NCBI GenBank assembly: GCA_020912385.1
Contig: CP087221.1
Span: forward strand, 496,001 to 560,000
DNA length: 64,000 bases
Direction of reading: 5' to 3'
From: Neofusicoccum parvum
Lineage: Eukaryota > Ascomycota > Dothideomycetes > Botryosphaeriales > Botryosphaeriaceae
Below, in pieces: positions 10,808 through 21,810 of this stretch (the stretch's first letter is position 1; each line of letters starts with the position of its first letter). Under the pieces are notes generated by a model that had not been told where the DNA came from, did not search any database, and saw nothing but the letters and a program-made list of their open reading frames with translations. The position numbers were made by a program, and so were the translations under genes.

Positions 10808-12298
10808 ATGGCAGCCACCCCGCCTTCTACTTTGTACAAGCACGCCACCATCATCACCGTCAACCAGGAGCGTGAGATCATCCTCGACGGCGCCATACTG
10901 GTTACCGGCTCCCGGATCGCCTTGATAGACAAGACCCAGGCAGTTCTCAAGCACCCGAGCCTCCCGCCAGATGTCCGTTCCGTCGACCTGTCGGGCAAGA
11001 TTGTGATCCCAGGCCTGATCAACACGCACTGCCACACGGTCCAGTCCCTGCTGCGCGGACTGGCCGAAGACCTGTGGCTGCACCCGTGGATGTGTGATGC
11101 AATCTGGCCCTTGGAGGCCTCCTATGACGCAGAGGATGGCTATCACGCTGCGAGATTGACCGTTGCCGAGTGCCTGAAGGCGGGCACGACCTGCTTCCTG
11201 GAAGTCATGCTCACACACCGCGCCGGCTTTGAGAATGTGGTGCGCGCTGTTGGCGAGGCTGGAATCCGAGCCTGTCTGGTAAGAGGGCTCCCCCTTCATT
11301 CCTCGCCGAAGCTTATCCAGCCGTAGGGGAAATTGGTGAAGTCCCAGGAAACAAATCCTTCCGTCAACATATCCGACGCGCGGGACAAGGACCTCGCCCA
11401 CATGTCCATCGCCTCAGCATTGGCCGCGCACTCGGCCCACCACGGTTCTTTCAACAACCGTGTCCACGTCTGGATGGCCGCCGGAACCCCACGCGGCTCA
11501 CCGCTGGCCGAGCATCGAGCCATCGGGGACGCATGCCGCGCACACGGCATCGGGCTGACGATGCATTGCGCCGAGGCGTCTCGGGACCACGAAATATACC
11601 GCACGCACTACTCGAACACGCCCGTGGAGTTTTGCCAGGACGCGCACCTGACCGGCCCCCGCACGGTTCTTGCGCACATGGTCCATCTTGACGTGGAAAA
11701 GGATGTGCCGCTGCTGAGGGACACGCGCACGCATGTTGCACACAACCCCACCAGCAATTGCAAGCTCGCCTCAGGTGTGGCCAAGGTGCCGGAGCTGCTG
11801 GAGGCAGGCGTGAATGTCTGCTTGGGCACCGATGGCGCCCCGTGCAACAACACGTACGACATGTTCAGGGAGATGCACTTGGCCTCGATCCTGCAGGCGG
11901 GAACGAGGCAGCAAGCAGGGGCTCTACCGGCTACGGTGGTGCTTGAGATGGCAACGCTGAACGGAGCCAAGGCCCTGGGCTTGGACGGTGAAGTGGGAAG
12001 CCTGGAGCTTGGGAAGAAAGCGGACTTTGTGGTGCTTGGTGTGCCGCTTTCAGGAGCGCCTTTCGAAGAGGCCCAGGTGTTCGACGGAGGCATCGATCCC
12101 GTGAGCGTGGTTGTGCACAGCTGTACGGCTGCAGATGTGGAGATGGTTGTTGTTGACGGAGCACGTGTAGTTGAGAAGGGTGAATTGGTTACTATGAATG
12201 AAGAGGAGGTCGTACACAACGCAAGAGAGGCAATCAAAGGCATCAGGAACAGGGCTGGCGTGAAGGCTAGACAGAGAGAAGGTTGGGCGGTCAGATGA
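10808..12298 (+). CDS. TRZ/ATZ-family amidohydrolase (nucleobase/SAH deaminase-like)
   Basis: Two exons (10808-11278, 11327-12298; 48-base intron, GTAAGA donor) give 480 residues. The fold is the metal-dependent amidohydrolase superfamily: a beta-sandwich N-terminus (ATIITVNQEREIILDGAI), the metal-binding NTHCHT (His74, His76), MHCAE (His237), AHMVHL (His274/His277) and GTDGAP (Asp326). A C-terminal strand typical of the family follows (ELGKKADFVVLG). This subgroup includes S-adenosylhomocysteine deaminase, atrazine/triazine chlorohydrolase and guanine deaminase, which deaminate or hydrolyse N-heterocycles. Exact substrate cannot be read from the sequence. Divergence from a nucleobase permease points to a heterocyclic amine taken up from outside. 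Confidence 0.87.
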
Positions 12299-12424
12299 AA
12301 TGGTAAGTCGAAAAGGGATTCGCCATAATGCCCTCCTCTCTACGTCAAGGGAATCGGCAAGGATAGTAAAAATGGGTTCGGTCTAGTAGCAACTCCCCGT
12401 GAAAAGATTAGGAAAGGGGTGTCT

Positions 12425-13502
12425 TCAATCTTTCTTCTCACCCCTTCCATACGTTGTTGCGAAGCGCTCGGTCATGTGCTCCTCCACGGTAAGTACCTTT
12501 CCAAGGTCCTTGCCGTCCAGACGTGCTAGCCTTGCGTCAAGGCAGCCGTCGAAGAAATACGGCACACTGTAGCGGTCTTCATCGCCGAGATTGAGCACGC
12601 GGTGAACATTGCTCTTGAAATAGCCGCCAGTGATCTGCTGGAGCATACTGCCGAGGTGTAAGTGACCGAGTATCAAGACACAGAAGGAAGAACATACTCG
12701 CCAACGTTGACGACGTATGCGTCTTCGTTCGGTGGCACAGCAACCCACTGGCCAGTCGATTGGTTCAAGACCTCCAATCCAGGGTGACCGTCGGTCAGTA
12801 GAAGGGTTGTGATACCAAAGTCAGTGTGTGCACCAGCGCCCAACTGCTTCTCATCGTTCGTTCTTTGCGGTGGGTAATGCAAGAGGCGCATGGATGCAGC
12901 AACTGGCTGCTGCTTTAGCCCGTCGAAGACGCCAGAGCCGTAGGGGAGGGCGTCGGCCACGATTTCCATGACTGTCTGGTTGAGCGCTGCGACATGCGCA
13001 TAGTACTCGTTCATTGGGTTCTTGAAAACGGAGGATGGAAGCTGGTCCTCTGACGGCCAGATGTTGGGCTCCATGAACGGACGGTAGGACCTGCCCGCGT
13101 CAAAGGGGATGCTGTCTTCGCCGATGTAATACCCCTTTTCACGTCAGAGGAAGTGTGGCACGCAAACAGAGAAGGGGCAGCAGGCACCTCTTTCAGATCC
13201 GGCAAGGTTCCATCCTGCAGTGCCTGCGAGCCCATGACTTCATAACCGCGGTTGCCAGCTCGTTTCAACGCCTTCTTCTCGGCAAAAGAGAGCTTGAACA
13301 GGGCCTTGGCGCCGGAAAACATGGCATTGCGAACGGCTGGCTGTATGCCGTGGCCCACGAGCTGGAAGAAGCCCGAGGTTGTGCAGGCAAGGCGCACGGC
13401 GCCAACGACATGCTGGGCCTCGGCGGACAGAGGGTCGGCCAGATACGCACTGATGTCGACTGTGGGGATGTGGAACTCGGGCTGTTCTATGGCTGAAGGC
13501 AT
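12425..13502 (-). CDS. 2-oxoglutarate/Fe(II) oxygenase, IPNS-like (1)
   Basis: Three exons (13502-13188, 13134-12698, 12647-12425) give 324 residues in continuous phase. The N-terminal DIOX_N pattern is plain (HIPTVDISAYL, then TSGFFQLVGHGI). The catalytic domain has the iron ligands HTDFGITTLL (His about 207, Asp about 209) and SNVHRV (about His266). The co-substrate Arg is expected in the usual RYSVPYFF block, which is present with Arg and Ser. Such enzymes hydroxylate or demethylate small molecules at the expense of 2-oxoglutarate; fungal members include thymine 7-hydroxylase. Its promoter faces the second oxygenase across 445 bases. Substrate is unknown. Confidence 0.88.
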
Positions 13503-13947
13503 GGCGGCAGTGGACCGGAACGGACTGCAGGTGGGCGTTGGAGCGCAGCGAAGAGAGTTGGCTTCCGCCGGGCTTGCTACTTATCGAAGTCTCAATGCCG
13601 CGCACCAATCGCAAGCTCTCGGATTCGCACGCGGCAACCAGAGTGGCCGCAGAGCCGTTATATCAGCGGCGATGCGAGAGGAGCGTGGCCCAGCAGCAAA
13701 CGGAGGTCGCGGATAAGACGTGCGGGAGTGGAGCGGACAGCCCCGGCCGTCAGCGCCTTATCGGCCACTGTGCTTCGGCCGTGGCCCCGGCCGCCCGGCC
13801 GAGTCGCACCAGCCCCGCCTCGCGGAGCCCTATCCTTGACGCAGACACTGCCGCTGCATATATCTGCCCGTTGCCAGTCGGCCAGACGCCAGTGGGTGTT
13901 CGCGATCACACCCCCGTACACTGCTGTGCGACCGCACGCCTCCGACA
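13503..13947. promoter_or_regulatory. Divergent promoter of the two oxygenases with four CGGCCG sites
   Basis: Within 58 bases the palindrome CGGCCG occurs four times (13744-13749, 13776-13781, 13788-13793, 13796-13801). This is the densest cluster of that word in the promoter gaps examined. It lies roughly midway between the two divergent start codons, where a regulator could act on both genes. A Zn2Cys6 protein is the natural candidate reader, but binding is not shown. Confidence 0.45.
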
Positions 13948-15206
13948 ATGGGCAAGACCAGATACACCGAGCGCACAATCCCGCGCATCTCCCTCAGGGA
14001 CTTCGACTCGCGCGTCGACGAAATCACTGCCGAACTGGTGCGTGCTGCCGAGACCGATGGCTTCTTCTCCCTCACCGACACCGGCATAAGCGTCGAGGAG
14101 ATTGAAGTCATGTTCAACGCCTCGGAGCGCTTCTTCGCCCTGCCGGAGGAGCAGAAGGCCACGGTCCCATGGTCTCCGAAGAACGTCGGATGGGAGAAGA
14201 ATGCCCAGATCCGCCCCAGCACTGGCACTGCCGACATGAAGGTGTGCGCCCAAGCAGCAAGAAGTCCAGAATGCTCGCTGACGGTGCGAAGGAGAGCTAC
14301 CAGCTGCAGTTCGGCAGCAACATGAAAGACCCGGACTCCTGGATCTCCGAGCAGATCCTTCCGGGCTTCAAGCCCAGAGCAAGGGAATTCATGTTCCGCA
14401 CCCAGGCCGTGTCGGAGAAGGTCATGCTGTGTTTGGCGCGGGGCCTTGGCTTCGCGGATGATTATTTCATCAAGGCACACGACGTTTCTCGTCCCGAGGC
14501 CCAGTCGGTGTTGCGCTTGATACACTACCCTGCCCAGGACAAGGGTGCGCCTGTGAGGGAGGGATACTACAGGTCGGGGCTCCCGCACGCTGCCCATGCA
14601 ACTCACGGAACTGATCGTTTCTCCGCAGGGCCGGGGCTCATTGTGACTGGGATCTCCTCACACTGCTGTTCCAGCGTCCGGGCCAGAGCGGCCTCGAGAT
14701 CTGTCCGGGGAGGGAGTCGGTGACGGAGTTTGGCATCGGAGACGAGTGGACCAAGGTGGACTTTGCACCGGGGGATATCGTCTGCAATATTGGCGACCTT
14801 CTCATGAGCTGGTCTGACGACAGGTACGCTGTGCACCGGCCCATCTGCTGGTGAAGCTCACCAAGCTTCCAGGTTCAAATCAACCTTCCACAGGGTGAAG
14901 GCGCCGGAGGATCCTGATGCGGATTACTGGGGCCCGCGGTACAGCATGGCCTTTTTCAACCAGCCGTAGGTCTCGACAGTCTTCGGTCGCGATGTAGATG
15001 ATGCTGACATGGCCTGTAGATGCTGGGATTGTAAGATCCAGGGTCCAAAGAAGAAGTACCCGATGGTTACTGGCGAGGAGTTCAATCGCAACGCAATGCA
15101 GCGCAACTTCGCCGCTCTGAAGGCGAAGACCGATGCCATTGAACGGGAGAAGACTGCACGGGCTGTGGCACAGGCCGTACCCGCCAACATTTCTGTCGGC
15201 GCGTAG
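13948..15206 (+). CDS. 2-oxoglutarate/Fe(II) oxygenase, IPNS-like (2)
   Basis: Five exons (13948-14241, 14292-14572, 14629-14823, 14873-14965, 15020-15206) give 349 residues. The N-terminal domain has IPRISLRDFD and the landmark TDGFFSLTDTGI. Iron ligands are AHCDWDLLTLLF (His196, Asp198) and STFHRV (His263), and the 2-oxoglutarate Arg is in RYSMAFF (Arg279, Ser281). The C-terminus KYPMVTGEEF is usual for this fungal subgroup. The first intron (14242-14291) has a weak acceptor, GAAG; I placed it to continue ADMK into ESYQLQFG, which fits relatives I recall. The protein differs enough from oxygenase 1 that they are not recent duplicates. Substrate unknown. Confidence 0.86.
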
Positions 15207-15558
15207 AGTGGAGTGCGCATGCGGCTGAGAATGGGGGGTTGAAGGAAGCAAGTGCACCATCCCATATGAGTCTGCGTTTAGGTAGTAGGAGACGCTCTCG
15301 TCGGCACATGGAAGGAGGTGACCATGACCGGCGTCTATGCGAGAGGTGGTTGTGTGTACTCGGTGAACATCTCAAACCAACCAGACTCTTCGAGATTCAA
15401 TGGACGCCAATTATCATTCTGTATCTACGCTTGCCCGACTCCGATTCCGCTCCGGCTCGAACCGCCTTCCTCACTCGGGAGACGTGTGATTACTCACTAG
15501 ATGCAAGGGACCAAGTACCCCGAACAGGCAAAACAACCGTTCGAGAGCTCTGTACCCT
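15207..15558. other. Gap between convergent genes
   Basis: 352 bases of 3' flank shared by the second oxygenase and the FAD monooxygenase. No coding pattern or repeat seen. Confidence 0.5.
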
Positions 15559-18158
15559 TTATTTGCCAGTCTTGACCTGTTGCACGATGACTGATTCCCT
15601 CCAGGCCCAAACGCCGCTGTAAGCTGCACCAGGACCGACGACAAGCTGAGCAGCGGTGGTGACGGCGGCTGCTTTGACGGCCTGCTCGGAAGTGATGTAG
15701 CCTGTCCTTCGGAGCTCCAGAATGCTATACAGACACCACACAAAAACAGCGGCGAAGCACAGAAGCATGTCGTACTTGAAGAAGACAAATACCGGGTTCG
15801 CGACCTCGCCCCAAGCGGCACCTGGCCGAGGAAGATTGAAGAAAACCTCAGAAATCGAGGTAGACGAGTTTGCAAGAATGTAGAAGACGGCGGAGATGTG
15901 GGTGGCTGCTGTGGCAAAGAAGGCAAAGGCGTATCCGGCCTGGAGGGCCAGCACATCCTTCAGTTCGAAAAGCTCCAGATCCAAGGGCTGACCCGGATCA
16001 ACAAGGCAGATGAGAGACGAGATGCCAAACGTCAGGGCTGCGACGTAGATCGGGAAGGGCTGCCAGAAGGCAATGCGATTCTGCTGCGTGGCCAGGTCGT
16101 CATATGGGAGAAACATGAGGATGGTCGGAATAACGTAGCCAATGCACAAAGCAGGAAGGAGGGCCTTGGCGACCGAGGCGGGGATGGAACGTCCTGTTGT
16201 TCGCGTGTAAAGCGGGCTGTTCGAGGTGAACAGACTGACTAGATAGTACAAGGGCGCGATCTTGCCAATGCCCATGAGCTGATACGCAGCTCCAAAGATT
16301 ACTGGCCTACAATCCGCGTTAGCCGGTGTTCGCAGAACATAGGGGCGCGGGAGGGCATTACCATGAGACAAGCGACCGGAAGTTCCCGTTGCGATAGGCT
16401 TCGACAGTCCAGACCAAGGCCATGGGAATCAACATGACCATGAAGTACACGCACTGCAGCCTCTGGTTCGGGTCACTCCCAGCAACTCCGCCAGAGAATG
16501 CCGAAACAAGCATGGATAGGGTCAGATCAACTGTTGAGATCCCGGTGTACGTCTGCTTAAGTGGACCGCCTAGGAAAGTGGCGGAGAAGCTGTCGGGAGA
16601 TAGCTGGAGGGCCTGCTGCGCTATGCGGAAGAGGAGCCCAAAAACGACGGCGGCAAACAGCCTGGGAACAAGCATGGTGCCAAGGGGCTTGCTGGGGAGC
16701 TCATCCGTAAATGGTATAAACCGGAATCGTTTTGGGACGTCCAGCATCTCAAGCCTGTGGGCTCCTTTTGAGATGCTGTTTGTCCAAGAGTCGAGCTTGC
16801 TGTCGATCGACAGTGTTGGAATGTAATACTTCGCGAGAAACTCCAGGAGAGGAGTCTCCATTGCCTCAACAGTCTGCTGCTTGTGGGACGCCTTCACGAG
16901 CTCCCATGCACGCGGAGAGCGTAGCTTCTGCGTCTCGGCGAACACAGAGGTGATGTCGGCGTCAGACATGACTTGCGGATGGCTCTTCATCATGCGCGTC
17001 AAGTTGTTGACCAAAACCGCTGCTGTTTCGATGGCACTGTTGCCTCCTTGGCCACTGATTGGCTCAAACTGCGCAAGTCAGCGCATGCAGGGAAGTATGG
17101 GTTGTGAGCATCACCTTGTGCGCTGCGTCGCCGATCGTCATGATGCGTCTGAAATGCCATTTCTCGAAGACGTATTCGGGCAGCGCAGTCAGGACCGACG
17201 AAATACGCGCTTCGTAGAGATCGCCGAATGTCGTGTCCTCTGACACCTTGTCATTCCAGTGCTCCTTCGCGAGCTCCTCCTCTTGTTTCTTGTTGAAACG
17301 AGGGATTTCGGGACCGTAATGCGTCTTGCCGAGATTGACAAAGAGAAACCAATAGACGCGGTTCTGGGGCCCTGAGATGACCAAGTAGGAGAAATTTTTG
17401 TGGAAAATGCTGTTAGTGCTGCGTGGCTCGAAGGACTTCAGGACGGAGATGCCGAAAATGCACTTATAATCACACGGCATTGCTGGAAGACGTGTGAGCA
17501 TGGATCGATCAAGCTTTCTGGAGGCGGACTGACCTGTGTGCTCTGATGCAGGGATGTAGCCCGGCTCGAGCGTGTCCGCGAGGCGCCACATCTTGTCTCT
17601 TACCGTGCTGTGGATCCCGTCCGCGCCGATCAGAACATCACCGGTGAACGATTCGCCATCCGCAGTAACCACCTTGACACCAGAGCCTTGAAGAGTGACG
17701 TCGACAACTCGCTTGCTCGTGAGGATCTTGTCCTTGCTCTCCAGGTGGTCGTAGAGAGTCTGGAGGACCATTTGACGGTCGACGAAGATAACGTCGTAGC
17801 CGAAGCTGCATTGGATCAGCATGCGGGCTCACCAGAGCCGAATAATAAGTTCTCACCGCATTCTGAACTGGTCGGTGGTGTTGTTGTACTCGGAGAGCAC
17901 CTTCCCGTCCGGACCGCGGACCCTTGAGTGGTTGTTGGGCTGCTCGATCAAGGCTCGAATGGCGGGATAGCAGCCAAGCTGGTCGAGAACACGCAGGCCG
18001 TTGGGCAACATGCCAATGCTGGCGCCGACCTGCGGGGCGATTTCCGGGTAGGCTTCCAAAACGACAAAGTCTATGCCCACCTTTTCGAGCATGTTTGCCA
18101 GCGTAAGCCCGGCTATGGATCCGCCAGCAATGATGACCTTGAAATTTTTGGATTCCAT
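15559..18158 (-). CDS. FAD monooxygenase fused to a multi-spanning membrane domain
   Basis: Five exons (18158-17857, 17805-17534, 17482-17115, 17068-16362, 16306-15559) join in phase to give 798 residues. Residues 1-430 are a class A flavin monooxygenase: the dinucleotide fold VIIAGGSIAGLTLANML, the NADPH/FAD motif LIGADGIHSTVR and the ribityl-binding IGDAAHKFEPISGQGGN. Ordinary PaxM-like enzymes of this type end near residue 470. Here about 360 more residues follow with roughly eight hydrophobic segments (from about residue 440). The last ones resemble the small membrane proteins of fungal secondary metabolism, but I cannot name the domain. The start is ATG 18158; a TTG five codons upstream is not needed. 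A membrane-bound oxidase of a lipophilic or membrane-delivered substrate is inferred. Confidence 0.85.
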
Positions 18159-19043
18159 GGCGGATTGAATCAATGGGAGAACTAAGAATGGGGGTCGTAG
18201 TGCATGGGACTAAGGGTTGGGGCGCGGTTTGGTTGCGGTGGCTCGAGGCCTTTATATTGTTAAAGGGTCCTTGTATGGTTGCGTAAAAACCTACATGGCG
18301 AGCCAGAATCTGAGACAAATGCACACAGCCTACTAGATCGTATAGACGCAAGTGCTGTCTGAAGTGGGGACTTTGCGTCCATGCAGTGTGAAGAGCGGCA
18401 AGTTGGATGCGGGTGGGTCATCGGCTCCGGGGGGCCTTGCCGCCACACCTTAATAGCACTGCAACCTGTGCGGTAATGCAAGATCCGTGCCGTCGAGAAT
18501 GGGGGTGATAACGCCATGTCGAGCAGCTAGTGCAAGTCGAAAAGATCTAGTAAATACTGGCAGCAGGCATCACCTCGAGGGTGAGCAGATTCGCATGATC
18601 TTCACACAAGGGGACTGGCAGCTCTGAACAGGTTTCTTTGGCAAGTGCAAGTGTGTCCAAGGCTTCCAAGCGGATCGGGTCGGATACATATTCTGCTCGG
18701 CCGACTTCAGAGTGGACGGCTACGACCAATGATGGTTTCCGGCTTGGCCGGCTACCGGGTATCGGCTACCGGCTAACGGGTATCGGTAACCCTGGATTCC
18801 AACGTCATGTGCTCGCCAGGAACTCCTTTCCCCTCAGAACCCTTGTTAAATCTGCAGGTCAACGCTGTCGCCAGGCTGGTGCTGCCGATTGAAAGTACGA
18901 AGACACGTCGATTTTGGGTGAGGGCGCTTCAATCTCCAGGGTCGCCTTTGGGGAGTTGAAGCCCTCAAGATGAATGATTTTTGCCTTCCAGGACTGCAGC
19001 CTAACATTGGACACCCCTTTCGCACAGTTGCGTGTGCCCGCGC
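18159..19043. other. Upstream gap with degenerate GGCTACCGG repeats
   Basis: This 885-base gap carries the promoter of the FAD monooxygenase and the 3' flank of the regulator gene. At 18741-18790 short imperfect repeats of GGCTACCGG/GGTATCGG follow one another. One CGGCCG palindrome lies at 18698-18703. No gene is visible. Confidence 0.45.
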
Positions 19044-21458
19044 CTAGCCAGACGGGAACGTGTCGGCCGAATTCCAGTTGAAAATATTGGCAAGATCTGG
19101 AAACAGTTCCCTGGCACTTTCGAAGAGGGAACCAGGAGATTCACACAGGACGACTGCAGACTGTGTGTCGTCATGCTGAGGGTGTCGCTCCGGCTCCGGC
19201 GTTGCGGAGGTGGTTGCCTTCCGTTTCCGCACCTTCTCATGAAGCTTGGATAGAGAGATGCGGATGAGCTCGCGGAACCAGCCGGCGGGCTTCCAAGTTT
19301 CCTCGAGAATACCGAGATCATCGTTGAGCTGCCGGAGACGGCCAAAAGACCCCGTCTTCCTTGGCTCTTCGGAGCCCAGCAGGGCGTCTCGGCAGTCACC
19401 CAGCAGAACCTGCGTGGAAAAGTCAGCAGGGCGGAGGGTGTCGGGGAGGGAGGAATTACCGCGCAAGTGTGGAACACGCCGGCGACTCTGTGTAGATTCA
19501 GCTTCAAGATCCCGGGGATGAACGTGGACTGCCACTCACAGCCATATGGGGCACAGCGGAAAGAGCGCATGAGCGCGCAGGTAGCTCATAACATCGCAGA
19601 CGTCATTGGCTGCAGCATGCAACATCTCGCGGCTCTCGAGCTTGACCGCTGGGTCCCTGTGTCGCTCGGCCAGAGCCCAGTAGTAGAACAGGGACACCAG
19701 CGCGTAGCCAGCACGGAGCAAGGGTCCATAGAGGAGCTGCGCCTTGGGCGTCGTCGATATATCCTGCAGCTCGACGTCAATCAGACCCGGACAGTCCGGC
19801 GCGAGCGTTTCCATCCGCTGGCGCAGTTCGTCCAGAACAGCCGGGGTCACCGGCTCGGCCACGGTGCGAGAGCTGGAGTGCAGCTTGGTGAGCGTTTGCC
19901 CGACTGGAGCAGTCAGAACCTTCGAGCAGAGCGGGATACACGGACGAGCTCACCCAGCGCGCCCAGCCAAACCAGAGTCACGCAGTACTTGATCGTCTCA
20001 GGCGACCGGGAAGGCACATACTCGGCCTCGCGCCCGTCTCGAGACTCGTCAAACATGGAGGCATCCCAGCTCACACCGTCGCGGTCGGCCCACCGGTCGT
20101 CGATGACAGCAGGCGTGCCAAAGGCGGCAGCAACAAAGGCATCCCGGGCCAGGTGTGCGGTCAGCAGGATGCACGCATGGCGGCGGGAGAGCGGGGCTTA
20201 CCATGGTGACCCAGGCAATGCGCGCCCAGAGCCTCTGCTGCGACGGCGACAGCTGGAGCGTCTCGATCCTGGGCGAGGGGGAGAGGGCGTCAGACAGGAC
20301 CAGCGCGGGGGATGGCGGGCGACTCACTTGCGGTGGAGCCCCATCATGTACGCCACATTCACCGCTCGGCTCATCCAGTACCGCGTGTTCCTTTCGTCGG
20401 TCCAGCCGAGCCAGCGCTCGGCCAGCAGGACAAAGCTCTGCACAAGCGTGATCTGGTCGCTTTCGATCTCGAAGTCGGCGATCAGCTTGGCCTTGTCAAA
20501 GAAGCTTGCAGTCATGTGCGCGCGCGACGGCCAGCCCGCAGCGGACACGTGCCCGTCGTCTGCAAAAAGCGAGCCGACGAAAAAGACTGAGACGGCGTCA
20601 GCAAGGGGCGTCGCGGACGGGCGGAGGCGGAGGACGCACCGCTCTGCAGCAGCAGCAGAGGCACGCTCTTGGCGCGGAAGCGCTCGAGGAAGTCGGTCTT
20701 GTGGATGAGCGGCAGGTGCGGGTCGGCGTAGTCGAAGAAGTTCTGCACCAGGTGGGCGGCCAGCGCGGCGCCGGGCCGGTCGAAGATGCCTTTGGCGGCG
20801 AGAAAGCTCCTGGTGTCCGGGTCGAAGCGCGCGAGCGCCTCGTTGTAGCGGTCGACGGCCGAGCACGACGACGACGGGCCGACGTACAGGTGCACGTTGC
20901 GGCCGTGGGGGTCGGCGCCCGCCGCGGCACGCAGCACCGAGGCCAGCGCGTTGTTGTCGGTGGCGTGCACGATCGCCACGCTGCGCTCGTCGTCCACCGG
21001 CCCGTGCGGGTGCTCTATAAAGTACTCCAGCGACCGGATCAGGTCGACCGGCGACGACGCGGCTGCGGCTGCGGCTGAGGCTGCGCGCGGCGGCTGCTCC
21101 GGCGCCTCGCTGGACGGCGTGGCCAGCCCCGGCGGCGCCTCCCCGCGGCTGCCCGCCCGCTTCCCTCTGGCTTCGGCCTCAGCATGTCCTCGGCATCCTG
21201 GCGAGGCAGGCGGTCGTACCTTCTGGGCCGCCCTCGGTGAGACACCCGCAGCGTGCACTGCAGACGGGAGTCCCGGCAGCGCGTGCAGGGGTACGTCGTG
21301 AGCGCGTCACACTTGGTCTTCCTGCTGTGGCACATGGTGCACGCTCTGCTGGCCCTCTGCCCGCTGCATTAATGCCGTGTGCGGAGCGGGGACGGGGCGC
21401 GTGTTACCTGGCGCGGGTGCTGGTGGTCCGCGTCGGCTTCGGTCGGAGAGAGCGACAT
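19044..21458 (-). CDS. Zn2Cys6 transcription factor with one non-canonical splice acceptor
   Basis: Nine exons give 664 residues: 21458-21408, 21356-21220, 21166-20640, 20586-20328, 20268-20202, 20149-19954, 19903-19540, 19487-19460, 19409-19044. The N-terminal binuclear zinc cluster is Cys23-X2-Cys26-X6-Cys33-X7-Cys41-X2-Cys44-X6-Cys51, followed by a basic GRPRR segment. A fungal-specific regulatory domain follows, with NFFDYADPHLPLIHKTDFL and a run from LLAERWLGWTDERNTRYWM to AYMMGLHRKI. All junctions are GT-AG and phase-correct except intron 5 (20201-20150): no AG occurs before the next recognisable exon. The natural 52-base intron ends CACCTG where CACCAG would be expected. If this is real, the gene may be inactive or use a GT-TG junction. 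Divergent from the M20 gene. Confidence 0.78.
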
Positions 21459-21810
21459 GACTAACGCGCAGGCGCATGAGGATCAGACCGGAGCTCAGGG
21501 TTGGCTGCAGACAATATGTCCACGGGAGAGAGGAAGGAGGCGGATGCTGTTTTGTAATCGCCAGCGCCGTGGTTGCGCCGCTGACTCAGCCCGACACGTG
21601 CCCGGCCCCCGTGACGTGGCCGGGGGACGGTGAGCACACTCTCCCAGCGACTGTGCTGCAAGGGTGTTCGTCCTGTCGGCCGTGTCCGCTATCAGGCGCC
21701 GGCGCCGGTTCCCGATCCTCCAGAGCTCACCCCCGCGCTTAAAGCATCGCCGTCCCCGCCCCGCCACTCGCCTCTCCAAGCAGTGAGCAAGACGAAAACG
21801 CCAGGCCGCC
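21459..21810. promoter_or_regulatory. Divergent promoter regulator/M20 gene with one CGGCCG site
   Basis: 352 bases separate the two start codons. One CGGCCG palindrome lies at 21677-21682, within GTCGGCCGTGTCCG. This places the same word next to the regulator gene itself, which would allow self-control; that is inference. Confidence 0.4.
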
